Positions 37,166 to 51,317 of a stretch of DNA of 64,000 bases are shown piece after piece. Position 1 is the stretch's first letter; every line of letters starts with the position of its first letter. A model generated the notes under the pieces. It had not been told where the DNA came from, did not search any database, and saw only the letters and a list, made by a program, of their open reading frames with translations. The stretch spans positions 68,393,916-68,457,915 of the forward strand of contig CM049315.1 of NCBI GenBank assembly GCA_026874595.1, in the 5' to 3' direction. The translations under genes and the position numbers were made by a program. Source of the DNA: Sipunculus nudus. Its lineage: Eukaryota; Annelida; Sipuncula; Golfingiida; Sipunculidae.

Positions 37166-37853
37166 CTGGGATTCCGCCCGAATCAGATGAGTTCAAGCTG
37201 CGCATGCGTGCTACGCGATTCTGTTCAGGTACAGCTGCAAGCGAGTCACGGGCATGAAACACATTTTCTCTGTCAAAGGTCACTCAAATTAGGATAACTG
37301 ACGCTGTGTCATTGACGAACGGGATATACTCAGGTTATGGCAGCTTCTAAGTGTCACTCATACGGTTACTGCATGTACGTTCATAATGATATACTGTATT
37401 AAACGTTGCACTTCCTGATATCGCTCAAGTCCATGTGTGTACGTTTTGCCTGCATGCTTCGTGTGCCTGACTGTTATCAATTAATAAATAAAATATCAGA
37501 GTACGACCATGATTTGCTTTTTAAAAAATAAACGGCAGAACTATAGAAACCGGGCTTCAGCCTACTGCCGGTAAAACGGGTGTCGCATAATAAATTGTTT
37601 CCTGGGAAAGGCCGAAACATATCATTTTCCTCAGAATTCCCGTATTTAATTTTGCTCATAGCTGGAGTTTATTATTTTAGAGGAGGAGGGGTCCGGGGAA
37701 CCTGGGTTCCCCGTCTGAACGGGGGTGTGGGGGCGGAGCCCCCACCTAAAGCTTAATTTTCCTGTTAAAATAGTAAATGGTTTCCCATTTTCGCGATAGA
37801 TGCCTCTTCAATCGCAGATATAAATGAACAAAACTTGCTCCTGCTGGTGTCTA

Positions 37854-37928
37854 GTCTTCACGGCTCACTTAGTAACGTGTAGGGCTCCTAGGCCAGAGAT
37901 CGTAGGTTCGATTCCCGATTCAGGCGAC
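37854..37928 (+). pseudogene. tRNA-Arg(CCT)-like sequence, pseudogene or SINE head
   Basis: GGGCTCCTAGGCCAGAGATC and GTAGGTTCGATTCCCGA resemble the anticodon and T arms of tRNA-Arg(CCT), with a perfect B box GGTTCGATTCC at 37905-37915 and anticodon-position CCT at 37887-37889. The acceptor and anticodon stems pair poorly, so it is unlikely to be a working tRNA. Confidence 0.45.
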
Positions 37929-38949
37929 TTCTGATGCTTAGTAGTTGTTTATGTTAGAAGAGTTGAGTGTAGGGACATCTACAGGGAAAAGTAGGAGTTA
38001 AAATAGGGAATGAGAGGTGACAATTTTATTTATATGTTCCTCAATACAAGCGAAGCCCGCGTTCTATAGTGGCTCCAAATAAACTTTTTAAAAAGTACCA
38101 TATAATCAGGAGGGCCAGTATTAAACCTGTACTGCCAAAGTTTTACTTCCAAGAAAATGTTCTTAGTGCCACGCCCCCTTTTCTTTGGTTGATGTGTGTG
38201 TGTGGGATGGGGGGGGGGGGGGGGGGGGAATTTTTTTACACAAATGTAGACCGTGAGAAAATGCCAAAGTTTTGAGCCAAATCAACATATATTATTATGT
38301 GATATTTAGATACAACAAAATGTTAATGTATGATTATCACTTTGTTTTTGTTTTAATTTTTGTACTGGATTAAATTTTTATGTATTTTTACAACAAATTA
38401 TTATTCAAATGTGTTTCCTTTACCGCTAAATGTGAAATGTGTAACTTCCTGATTACCTTAAATGTTTAAAGATTAATTCATTAAAACAACACATTAACTG
38501 AAAATATAAAAAAAAAAGTAATGCAGTTCAATCATAGGTAGAATATATGCTTTTCCACCTTTTGATATAAAGATACATGCAATCAACAACAATCAGTACG
38601 ACCCAAAATATAAGCATTGTGTTAAACAAATATCATGTATTTATTTAAAAAAACATTCAATCAGAGAAAACCCTGTCATGATATAGTCATGTTGAGTTCA
38701 TAAATAAGCTTTCCCAGATTTTTTTATTTCATTATTTTATCATTACAAGCATTTCATGATTACATTCTATTGATATCCCTATTTTTAACAAGTCATGATA
38801 ATCATACAATATAACCATATCGTATTCATTTTCTGTAATGCACATGAACTTTAAAATATCATCTCTTACAAAATGAAAGGTCTTAAACTCTGAATGAGTT
38901 TTAATAAATCTGCTGGCAGAACATGGTAGTGTTGTAGAATTCCAGTCTA

Positions 38950-39625
38950 CACTTGTACTCTAGTTCAGACTTGAGTTCACTTTTTAAGGACTCGGACTTG
39001 GACGCGAGGGTCCTGAACTTGGACTTCTACTTAGACTCGCAGGTATAAGGACTCAAGAAATCACCCAGAGTCTATCTCAAGCAGAAGCGGATTGAGGGGG
39101 GTCCAGAGGTCAGGACCCCCTTTTTTCATACGCCGCAACCTTTTCGAGGGTTTCTGGTAACATTTTGTGGCCTGGATCCCCCTTTTACCAGGCCTTGGGA
39201 CCTTATTTTGACTGTTGAGTCCAATAAAAAAGAAAACTCACATATTATGTTAAGATTGTGCACATGGGTTAATTACTTATTGAATATTATAAAAAAAAAT
39301 AAGACAAAACATACCAAGGTTTAGCTCTGTATCAGGAGTTAAATGTAATTAAACATTCAAATAAAGCGCACTTAAAAATTAATAAATTTGCATGATTATC
39401 CAAAATATCCGTTTCCAAGTTCTTTTAATAAGAAAATTTGTGTAAAACTTGGACTAGTGTGCCAAATGACTTGGACTCAATGATGGTGGACTTGGACTCA
39501 TGTTCCAAATGACTTGGACTTGAAGAAGGTGGACTTGGACTTAAACCTTAAGGATTCATATTTAGAATTGGACTTGAGTGACCTGGACTCTGACTTGCAC
39601 TTGGACTTGAATGGGGTGGACTAAA
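38950..39625. repeat. Degenerate GGACTTGGACTC repeat
   Basis: GACTTGGACTCAATGATGGT, GACTTGGACTTGAAGAAGGT and similar phrases recur at short spacing, densest at 39450-39620. Related text occurs at 48715-48830 and, weakly, 52265-52340. Confidence 0.6.
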
Positions 39626-40210
39626 CTACATCACTGCAAAGTGGTAGGAAATGCAAATCATCTTCCCTTAAAGATGAACTTTTCAGTATATATCAAAAGA
39701 ATACAGAAATACACTACACTGAAGCAGATCAAAAGCAACAGTCTGGCATGTGTCAGCTTCTCTACTTATTACTTTATATCAGGTGCTTGATTTGAAACAA
39801 AAATTATGTTCTCATGGTTAAAGCACAAACTTGAGTGAAATATAATGTAAAGTTACATAGACCTGGTATGGACTCTTTGTTTTAAGCAAGTCTGGTCTTT
39901 ATCATTGGTACATGTATCTCCTTTACTTTGATTTCCTATATTTAAATAAGTATTTTTGTTGGACCTTGTGGACTTTCATTAGGATATATTTTACCATAGA
40001 AAAAGATCTGTGCTTGTATCTATGTTTTACTAAGGAATTGTTATATGTATTAACATTATATAGATATCTAAATACAATGTAGTTATTCACATGACATGAA
40101 TAGAATGATCAGAAGTCTATGTGTCTGCATGCATAGTATTGACCATTGGTCTCGTTCAAATCTGCAGTTCTATACATGTAATTGGCACCATGTAAATGCT
40201 GTCCTTAAAC

Positions 40211-41342
40211 AATTTTCTCCTTCATGTAAAGTGATCTTAATTGCTTTTTTCCTGCAATATTACAGGACTTTTTATTTCCACATATTGTGGGTTAAGTAGG
40301 AATTTGATTTTTTTTTCACATGAAATCCCCATTGAAAATTTATAAGTGTGCAAATCAAGGTTTATAGGCTTCAGCTTCAAAAAATGCAAGTAATTTATTA
40401 ATGCAGCAGACCTATACCTTAATATATGAATCACATAGACTAACATGGAGCATGTATTCACCTTTTTTTTCATTTCCCAGGGAGGGAGTTTAGGACATCC
40501 AATCTTCCCCTAAGCATACATCCCTACAGAGACAGTGGGCTTTATTTTGTCATGGAGATCAGGGTGCTTCTTCAGTATCTTACTGGAACTAAAACTTTAA
40601 ATTTTAGAACTGCACCAGTCTGAAATTAATAGTAGTAGAACAGCATGTTTTTTATTTACAGCTGAACATAATATAGTGATAAGCTGTTGAGATGTACCCA
40701 GCTGCATATGGGAGCATGTCAGTTGCAAAAAAAAACCAAGTTTGGGTTGAATGGGTTTTACCAAGTTATTCCTCAGAATTTTCTCCTTCATGTAAAGTGA
40801 TCTTAATTGCTTTTTTCCTGCAATATTACAGGACTTTTTATTTCCACATATTGTGGGTTAAGTAGGAATTTGATTTTTTTTTCACATGAAATCCCCATTG
40901 AAAATTTATAAGTGTGCAAATCAAGGTTTATAGGCTTCAGCTTCAAAAAATGCAAGTAATTTATTAATGCAGCAGACCTATACCTTAATATATGAATCAC
41001 ATAGACTAACATGGAGCATGTATTCACCTTTTTTTTCATTTCCCAGGGAGGGAGTTTAGGACATCCAATCTTCCCCTAAGCATACATCCCTACAGAGACA
41101 GTGGGCTTTATTTTGTCATGGAGATCAGGGTGCTTCTTCAGTATCTTACTGGAACTAAAACTTTAAATTTTAGAACTGCACCAGTCTGAAATTAATAGTA
41201 GTACAACAGCATGTTTTTTATTTACAGCTGAACATAATATAGTGATAAGCTGTTGAGATGTACCCAGCTGCATATGGGAGCATGTCAGTTGCAAAAAAAA
41301 ACCAAGTTTGGGTTGAATGGGTTTTACCAAGTTATTCCTCAG
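40211..41342 (+). repeat. 566-bp perfect tandem duplication, two copies
   Basis: 40211-40776 and 40777-41342 are head-to-tail copies. I see one substitution (AGTAGTAGAACAG versus AGTAGTACAACAG). No gene is contained. Confidence 0.95.
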
Positions 41343-43330
41343 AATTGGTTTTACCACTAATTTCTATTATTCAGAATGATGTGCTTTGTACATGCAACCC
41401 AACAAGTGGCAAATGGGTGTAAATAGCTTCTTTTAGACAGTGATGATGTGGTCAGAGCCACTTGGCTCACCTATCTATGTTCACAAAATGTGTGCTTAAG
41501 TTCTTTTGACCAATTCAAAAGAAGCTAATCTTTAAAAAAATAATTCAATATGCTGGGCAAAAATCTGGAGTATATAATGGGTCAATCCTCGTTAAAATAC
41601 TTTTAACCCAGGTTTTACCCACTGGATTGGGTAAAATAGGTTTGCCTTAGTCAAATTGCAACTCTGAATATACTACTGCTTATTACCCACACATAAAATA
41701 TGGAGTGTCAGGTGACTTTCCTTTTCAAACAACAATCCCCACTACACCATGTATATGTATATTTTACGTCCTTAAGTATCACCTAGAGATCAAAAATTAT
41801 CAAAAGGACATGGATATTTCTGTAAATGCAATAAATTAAATTGAGCCTTTTAATGCTGGTTGACTGGCTTTGATTCAGTGAATTATTTGATGCATTGTTA
41901 CCTGCAGCCCTTATATATTCTGATAGTCATGTGTGAGAGAGAGCATGTGGACAAATGGACACTAGGAACCTCAACTGATCTTTAATACTGAACATAGTTC
42001 ATAAACATAGCTAATATATTGCATTTCCACCAAGAAACACATCTGACCAAAAATAATAAATTGAAATGCTGTAACAGTGAATGCAGGTTTATCAAGCACA
42101 TGCTAATAAATCTTCAGCATTATAGCATTTAACTGATGAAATTATGCCTATACATATTAAACTGCAGTGCAACATTCCATATCTGAGCACATCTCTATAT
42201 CCAACTGGAAATGATCAAATACACACAAGCTAGTAATACACAGGGTAGCTGGTATTTTGTACAAAGATGTAACTGAACTGCGAGCATTAATGCCATATCT
42301 TTTCACATTAAAATTTAGGACAGATTATCCTCTTAAGATATCTATGACACACTTTTGGTCCTCAGACTTGACCCTGAGGTAAAATGTTATTCAGAGTGGA
42401 CCAGTGACATTTGTTTGACTTTTAAAACCACTGAAATTCCTATTTAACCTTGAACAAAGGTCTACTCTTCATAAAACACAGTTGGACAAACTCAAACTTT
42501 GTCAATTATTTTTATTTGCTGCCAAAAAGTTCCATCATTTTTCTTTTAAAGTAACATGTCTGTATTTTCTTTTCTAATGTATTTGTTTTTGTACCTTCAT
42601 TTTTATTCAAGTATATTAATTTATCAACGCCCATTTTTCATAGATAAATCAGAATTACTGCACATATTTATATGACAAATATATATTTTAAATTTGAATT
42701 ATTTGTTTTAAGGTTATTGCATGATACTTGGAATGTATATTACACAATGTATGAAATATTAGTTAAAATATATGAATCTTTTGTGCTGAATGTGATTAAG
42801 CACCAGGTCATATAATATACATTCATCCTGTTACAGCATGACACTTAACCAACAGAATATATACTGGTATACATACATACATGCCTCTATATATACATAT
42901 ATATATATATAAAATGGATCTAAGGCCCAGTAAAGTAACACCCGTTGAACATATTTATACAGACTATACATGACACTTTAAAAAAATATATACAGGTATA
43001 ATATAAAAAAAGGTTTATGCTTGAAATCTTAAATGATTTGGGGGGAAATATAATAAATTTTACTCTTTCTAAGTGTTTGGTTTAGGGAACATGTTGTCCC
43101 ACAAATTTTGACAAACCTCAGGCAATGGGCTGTTAGTCAGAAATAAACACTTCACGACTTACCCTGACGACAAGCCGTGAGGCTTGAGGTGAGGGGCACA
43201 CCGACCTTCTGTTTAGCCTTAGGTTTGACATGTATGCATATCCAACTTCGTGTTCTTTACCCATAAAGCTGGCATTATGCTTCCGTAATAATTAGCAGTT
43301 GTATTTACAATATGTGTCTATTGTTCCTTC
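41343..43330. other. No gene recognised
   Basis: AT-rich sequence with a short TA tract near 42893-42911. Nothing further can be supported. Confidence 0.5.
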
Positions 43331-43333
43331 ATC

Positions 43334-43531
43334 ATGAAGCCCGATATTAAAAAGATCCCAATGAAGTACTCGTCAGCTGACAGCCAGCACCATGTGCGCT
43401 TGTTTATTGACAGAGCCAAGCAGGGGCTTTCCCGGGATTGGCCAATGAGAAAATTCAGTAAATCTGGCCAATCAGAGAAGGCCTTTTATTCCCCATCCAC
43501 AGGCTCAATCGGAGCCTGTGGAAGAGGCTAG
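43334..43531 (+). CDS. Unrecognised small ORF, possibly a coding fragment
   Basis: The ORF begins MKPDIKKIPMKYSSADSQHH and has 65 codons; the first 40 look protein-like in composition (charged, helical), after which it runs into GC-rich sequence bordering the 60-bp minisatellite. I do not recognise it and there is no clear splice donor. It may be a real first exon, a fragment, or chance. Confidence 0.25.
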   Translation: MKPDIKKIPMKYSSADSQHHVRLFIDRAKQGLSRDWPMRKFSKSGQSEKAFYSPSTGSIGACGRG

Positions 43532-43815
43532 ACCCACGCGGGGGTCCGCATGCATGTACGGAAAGGAAAGAATATGAGAATACACTTGTTGGATTATACC
43601 CGGGGGGGGGGGGGGGGGGGGGCAGCATGTATGGGAAGGGGACAATGATAATACACTTGTTGGATATGACCCGCGCAGGGGTCTGCATGTATGGAGAGGG
43701 GACGGTGATAATACTCTTGTTGGATTTTACCCGCGCAGGGGTCTGCATGTATGGAGAGGGGACGGTGATAATACTCTTGTTGGATTTGACCCGCGCGAAG
43801 GGGTCCGCACGTATG
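43515..43815 (+). repeat. 60-bp GC-rich minisatellite, locus 2
   Basis: Units with exact 60-bp spacing (for example GTCTGCATGTATGGAGAGGG at 43681 and 43741) carry TGATAATACTCTTGTTGGAT and ACCCGCGCAGG. A G21 run (43602-43622) interrupts the array. It is the same unit as 33385-33710. Confidence 0.9.
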
Positions 43816-43829
43816 GAAAAACACCCCAT

Positions 43830-46119
<2,290 letters not shown>

Positions 46120-46120
46120 C

Positions 46121-47022
46121 TTTAGCTCAGCTGACTGTATGTCATCTGAGCCAAAAAGATCACACATCGTCCGTCAGTCCGTTATTAGGGCACAAATCGT
46201 AACCATTAGACCTAACAACTTCTATCCTGAATCCATTGAGGTTCATGAAAAATCTGTTTGGAAACCTGAAATTAGGTCTCTGTTACCCATATTCTCCGAG
46301 CTATGGGGCTTGTAAGTACCCCCTATAATCATTAAAACATTGATACTGAAGCTCCAGTATCTGTATAACTAATGCATTGATCGCCATGATGTTCTCTATT
46401 TTTGAGACCTTCAAAGAAGCAGTTGTCCGTTAATCGGGCACAAATTATAACCGCTTGACCTTGAATCTTCTTACTTGACATCCTGGAAGGCCCATGGAAA
46501 ATCTCCTTACAAATCTTAATTTAGGTCCCAGTTACCCATATCATCCGAACTACAAGGATCCTAAGTACCCCCAGAATAACTTAAAGTATGATACATAGCT
46601 CAACTATCTTTATAACTAATGCATTGATCGCTATAATTTTTTGTGTGCATGTTAATCATTGAGTGTTTCATCAGTTCTTTCAGATTGTTGGCGCCATCTT
46701 ATTTTTTTCCTATTTTCACACATTATTTTCTTATTTATAGACCTTCAAATGAAGTTGTCATCCGTTAACAGGACACAAATCGAAACCGTTTTACCTAGAA
46801 TCTTCTAACTTTACATTCCGGGAGGTCCATGAAAATCTCATTGTGAACCTGAGATTAAGTCTCTATTATCCATATCCTCAATTCGGTGTGCCTATGGGTC
46901 TTGATCGATGAACTTAAGCTAATATGAATGAATGATGATGCCACGTACATTATCTTAATTAGTTGCTCGTGCAAGGACATGTCAGTCGGCTGAGCGTCAT
47001 GACCCATGGGTCACTAGTTTTA
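46121..47022 (+). mobile_element. R3 family copy, about 0.9 kb
   Basis: Begins TTTAGCTCAGCTGACTGTAT and ends GGCTGAGCGTCATGACCCAT then GGGTCACTAGTTTTA. Internally two or three related units carry ...GCACAAATCGTAACCATTAG and CTTGACATCCTGGAAGGCCC-type text. Confidence 0.75.
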
Positions 47023-47284
47023 AAACAACAGGTACGAACAACCAAATGCATAGTTATTCTCTATTTCTTTAGTTGAAACAAATAAAACGTGTCATGAAAA
47101 ATAAAAATCCTTTAGAAATCGTGTTTAACCCTACGACCTATAATATATATTCATATGATCTGTAAGCTGTCAGCCATTTTAAGTAACATCATTTTCTTCA
47201 AAAAATAAATGCAAACAGGTAAACATAGTATCTTTTAAATATGGAGTGCAAAAATTATAAACAAATCTATGCCATCTTATGACA

Positions 47285-48355
47285 TTTTAGCTCAGCTGAC
47301 TATATTTCATCTGAGCTATAGTCGTGGTCCGTCGTCGTGCCGTCCGTTAGGCTGGCACGTTTTGAAAATGTTTGACCTACGAATCAAAGTTCGGCATACT
47401 GTTAGGTGTCCCCAAAATCTCCTACCAAACCGAAAACTGGGTCTCTGCGACTTAGTTCCTCCCAGAAATTAAGGAAAAACCTCTAATTTCCATTAAAAAT
47501 CTATTATCACACTTTAGGACTGCCTAATATTAAAACCACTTATCTGTTTTTTTAATATTTACCAGAAGTATTTTCCTATATTGTTCCTATAAACATGTCA
47601 GAAATTAAGTGTAATCTCTTTAAGTTATGGGCCCAAACATAACGGGCATTTGTAAAAATTTTAGGAAAATTATTTACTAAACATGAACATTTTTGAAGCT
47701 AGAGACTTTTTGTTCAAGTATATAACTTTGTTCAATCAAGATTCAATGTATACCCAAAATTATAGATCTGAATTTTGTGAATTTTTAGCATATATTAGCA
47801 TAAAAATAAAACCAGCACCTTAAATTTTGCCCAACTTTGACCATGCACGTTTTATTCCTGTGGAAAGTGTTGATCTAGTTTTCACAGCATGTAATCATAA
47901 GTATTTAATTTGGTTAAATCTGAAATTTGAAAATAAAAGCTTGAAAATTAGGCTAGTTATTGATTTTTTTCTTGAGGCTCTATTGTAGTCATTTGCTTTG
48001 TCCAGATGCAGGCAGCCCACTCCTGGTCACTGGAAGTCAGCTATGCAAGGGTTGCTGATTTGTTACAGTCACTTCGGGAGATCCCCTGCTGTGACAGGTG
48101 TACAGTTATTCTCATATCATATAATACAATAATAAGAAATAATTGAAACTTCATATGTTATCAGCTTTGTTTGTCCTCCAGACTGTCTCTCCTTTTTTAA
48201 ATATTAAGTAATTGTGAATGAACTTTTTATCGTGTAAGCATTGTTGAATTAAATGAAAATCCTATGTATTTACACTATAATAATCCAGAGATGTAAATTC
48301 CATCATATCGACAACCAAGTCCTTGCACCTGTGGACTGGGACATAAGTTATGTTT
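47285..48355 (+). mobile_element. R3 family copy lacking the 3' end
   Basis: Starts TTTTAGCTCAGCTGACTATA with GTCGTCGTGCCGTCCGTTAG, follows the 14381 copy through TTTGACCATGCACGTTTTAT, and shares GTCCTTGCACCTGTGGACTG with 57813-57843. No GACCCATGGGTC end was found. Confidence 0.7.
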
Positions 48356-48714
48356 CAATGTAAACATTATATAAATAAAAATACATATTTATTAATATAT
48401 TTAATAAAAATAGATTAAATTGAACAAATGTGTATACATTTTAAGTATAACTACATAAATCTCGAAATATAAGATCTCCGTGTCGAAAAGAACGAATCTT
48501 TATGTTTCAATCACCCAAAGGTGTGTTTGATCAAAGCAATTAATAATAGTGCATCGTAAAATTATTTTATACAGTTTAAGCAGACTAAGTGACATTTATT
48601 CGATACTTTTACAAATATTAGGATGTTAAAGAATATTGTGTTACAACTTCATCATTTCATTGGACCCATAAAATGGCACAAATGACGTGGCTTGATTCCA
48701 ATCAATCAGTGAAG

Positions 48715-48835
48715 TAGGACTTGAGTCCACTTATTTAGTTACTCGGACTTGGACTCGAGGTTCCTGGACTCAGACCTCTACTCTGACTCGAAGGTTAGGA
48801 CTCGAGAAACCAGGCCGGGTCCATCTAAAGTCCAA
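48715..48835. repeat. GGACTTGGACTCGAGG repeat, short copy
   Basis: ACTCGGACTTGGACTCGAGG and neighbouring ACTCGAAGGTTAGGACTCGA match the tract at 38950-39625. Confidence 0.55.
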
Positions 48836-49636
48836 TAGAAAATAACTTGCATGCACAGTACATTACTCCTTTTAAAACATTACAAATTATACTATATATA
48901 TACCAAACTTTGCTCAGCACCGGGGGCTATGAATGCAGTTAAGTAAAAAGTAAAACGCGTGGATTAACTTGGAATAGGGCCTCTCACTTAAGAAGCTGGC
49001 AGGCTGATGTAGGGGCAAACAGAGGGGCAGGGCTGGGCAGTGGGCAGTCTATTAGCATATGGCTCAGTGTGCACATCGCTGAACCTGTATCTGTTTTCCT
49101 CTTGTACTTGCAAGTTTGTCATAAAGCTATAGACAGGTAATCACCATGACAAAAAAAAATTGCTCTCGGGGCACATGCAACAGTGAATCCAAATACAAGC
49201 ACAGAGATCACATGAAGGGAATTGATTTTGTGCCCTTCCCCAAGCCAAAGACCAATCTTGAGAAGTGTAAACCCTGGATAAAGCTCTGTGGACGGCCACA
49301 TCATCAACTCATGTAGACAAAATTGACAAGTACAAATATATCTGTACAAAGGTATGTGATATTCTATAACTATAATCCAGTATAAACGTTGTTGCTTGAA
49401 TAACAATAATAGAAAATTTACCTTATATATAAATTTTTTTTCTCAAAATTTGGCATCACATATATACACATACCTTCATAGTTTTAGTGCATACTAAAAA
49501 GTTTTATTTTTTTTTCAAATAATCATTCCCAGCACATTAAAACTATGAAATCTAATAAAATGATGATAACAACATATTTGTTGATATACATTTATTATGT
49601 GTGCAACAAATAACCATCAATAAATTTATTTTGCAG

Positions 49637-49763
49637 CATTTTGTGGACAGATAGCGAAGGGCGGAAAATCCCGATCCATTACCTGCTGACCCTTATGATC
49701 AAAAACAGAGATCCCCTAAAGCCAGGAAAAGACCAGTGGAGATCTGTTGAATATGTCACCTGA
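49637..49763 (+). CDS. Candidate 3'-terminal exon of an unrecognised gene
   Basis: After the acceptor TTTATTTTGCAG an open frame (entering with one base) reads ILWTDSEGRKIPIHYLLTLM, continues IKNRDPLKPGKDQWRSVEYV and ends TGA at 49761-49763. AATAAA follows at 49782-49787 and again near 49799. The amino-acid composition looks natural and the acceptor, stop and poly(A) signal arrangement is right for a last exon. I do not recognise the family, and no upstream exon could be firmly linked. Confidence 0.4.
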
Positions 49764-49944
49764 TACATTTTTTATGCTGTCAATAAACCCCTTCTCATAA
49801 TAAACCAGTTCTTGTTTTCATTCTGTCCATTAGTTGCAGACTCTATTTTCTTTATTTCAGCATCTGTGTATTTCATTAAAGGTGAAAAAACAGTCCTCAA
49901 AACATGATTAGCCACATCTGCTGTGAGTGGAGAATTAAATACCT

Positions 49945-51001
49945 ATGTTATCTATAGGTGACAAAACTGTAAAGGGTGTAACTGTATCATTCGTATGCTT
50001 CTGTCTTTTGTTTGTAAACATTGTATCTAAGATACAGGCTTCTGGGCAACAAATCTGTATGCGCTTAAAAATGTCATCAGCAGAAGGTTATTTCACTCCC
50101 TCAGGTACGGGTTGTACCTGTCTTCGATGGCTGAGCTGGCATTCTTAGAATTTCCCTGAATAGATGTCTCCAGCAGGGTTACAGGCACAGACTCTTCCTT
50201 TTTACTGCCTTTTCTAGTCCACATACATGTACCCGAGGTGACACTTGTGGTAGAATTATCATCCATATATCCAACAATTTCAAACAATGTAGCTACAACG
50301 TGTCGGCAACCCCCATCTAGGCCCCCTTACAAGAACAGTACCCTGCATGAATGCGACTGGCATCAGAGACATTGCTTAGGATCACCCATATAAATAGTGG
50401 TTTAAATTAGTGTTCTTGGCCTCACTTTACTCTTTTCTGCAAAATAAGTATCCATGTGATACTGATGTACCTCGATGTTTTTCACATACCCATCCTTCGC
50501 CGTGGTGTACCCTTCCATTTTATAGTATTCCGTGAGGTTCCTCATATTGTACTCATCAAACGATATTAAATAATTGTACATGTCAAACACTGACAGGACT
50601 GGTAAGACACCCAGGTTTTGTATGCCTCCTTCTTTGAAGTTTCAGGGATTTTCAAGCTGAATTCTGTCAGATGTAATTAACTTATCACCCAGTACTTCCT
50701 CCCTGTCCTCAATCAAGCCATCTGGGTCCACCTCTAATCCCATTTCATTGCTAGCATTACACAAATCAATTAGCTCAGCTTTATTTGCTTGAGCTTCTAA
50801 AACCCCTCTTTCTTTCAGATATGACTGTAACTTTTTAACAGATTTGTTGCTGAAATTTATATCCATATTTGAAGATTGATTAATGATAGGACTGTAACCC
50901 CGAGTGGTCAGCAAGCGATACAGACTGTATCTGACCAATGTCCAGATGCTGTGCCTCAGCTTGTTTGCCCCTACATCAGCTTGCCCGCGGCTTAAATGCA
51001 T
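49945..51001 (-). pseudogene. Decayed gene with SAP and SWIM zinc-finger domains
   Basis: On the minus strand a frame starting near 50865 reads MDINFSNKSVKKLQSYLKER then GVLEAQANKAELIDLC, a SAP helix-extended-helix motif. It continues after 50650 with FDMYNYLISFDEYNMRNLTE and MEGYTTAKDGYVKNIEVH. In two other frames, WVILSNVSDASRIHAGYCSC (about 50372-50312) and GGCRHVVATLFEIVGYMDD (about 50311-50255) form a SWIM finger (CxC ... CxH). At least two frameshifts separate these blocks. The layout resembles the transposon-like SAP/SWIM (YqaJ-associated) proteins expanded in molluscs; that assignment is from memory. Confidence 0.6.
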
Positions 51002-51317
51002 ACGCCTTATTGTACGTGCTAATCTGAAATTTCTATTTTAAATTGCTTATTAAGGACTGGACGACCAGGTTCTTTAAAACGGTAAACCAGACCGGCTGAG
51101 ACTCTCACATACACCAAAAAATGAAAAAGATACGGAGAAAACAAACAACAAAATATATTAAAATACATTAACATTTCTCTGTAGAGGCGTTTCACACACA
51201 TATATCGATGATGACTATAGTCCACATAATTAAACACAATCACTAAGTCCTATATACTCCTTTGGTCCTCACAGTACTCGAAGTTCGCTTGTTTACACTT
51301 CTCCGGATTATATGATC

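Larger units (their letters stand above)
37175..40210. other. Gene-poor stretch
   Basis: No coding exon is supported. It holds the tRNA-like sequence at 37854-37928, a G20 run at 38209-38228, and a degenerate GGACTTGGACTC-rich repeat at about 38950-39620. Confidence 0.5.

Noticed and set aside
33709-37297. ORFs containing INALIERSLISALISVLY
   Set aside because: They arise from the CGCTGATCAGCG-rich inverted arms and occur in mirror image on both sides.
47989-48100. Possible exon reading MQAAHSWSLEVSYARVADLL with a donor that would join in phase to the candidate exon at 49637
   Set aside because: The stretch lies inside an R3 copy and aligns with 57110-57230 of another R3 copy, which does not keep the frame.
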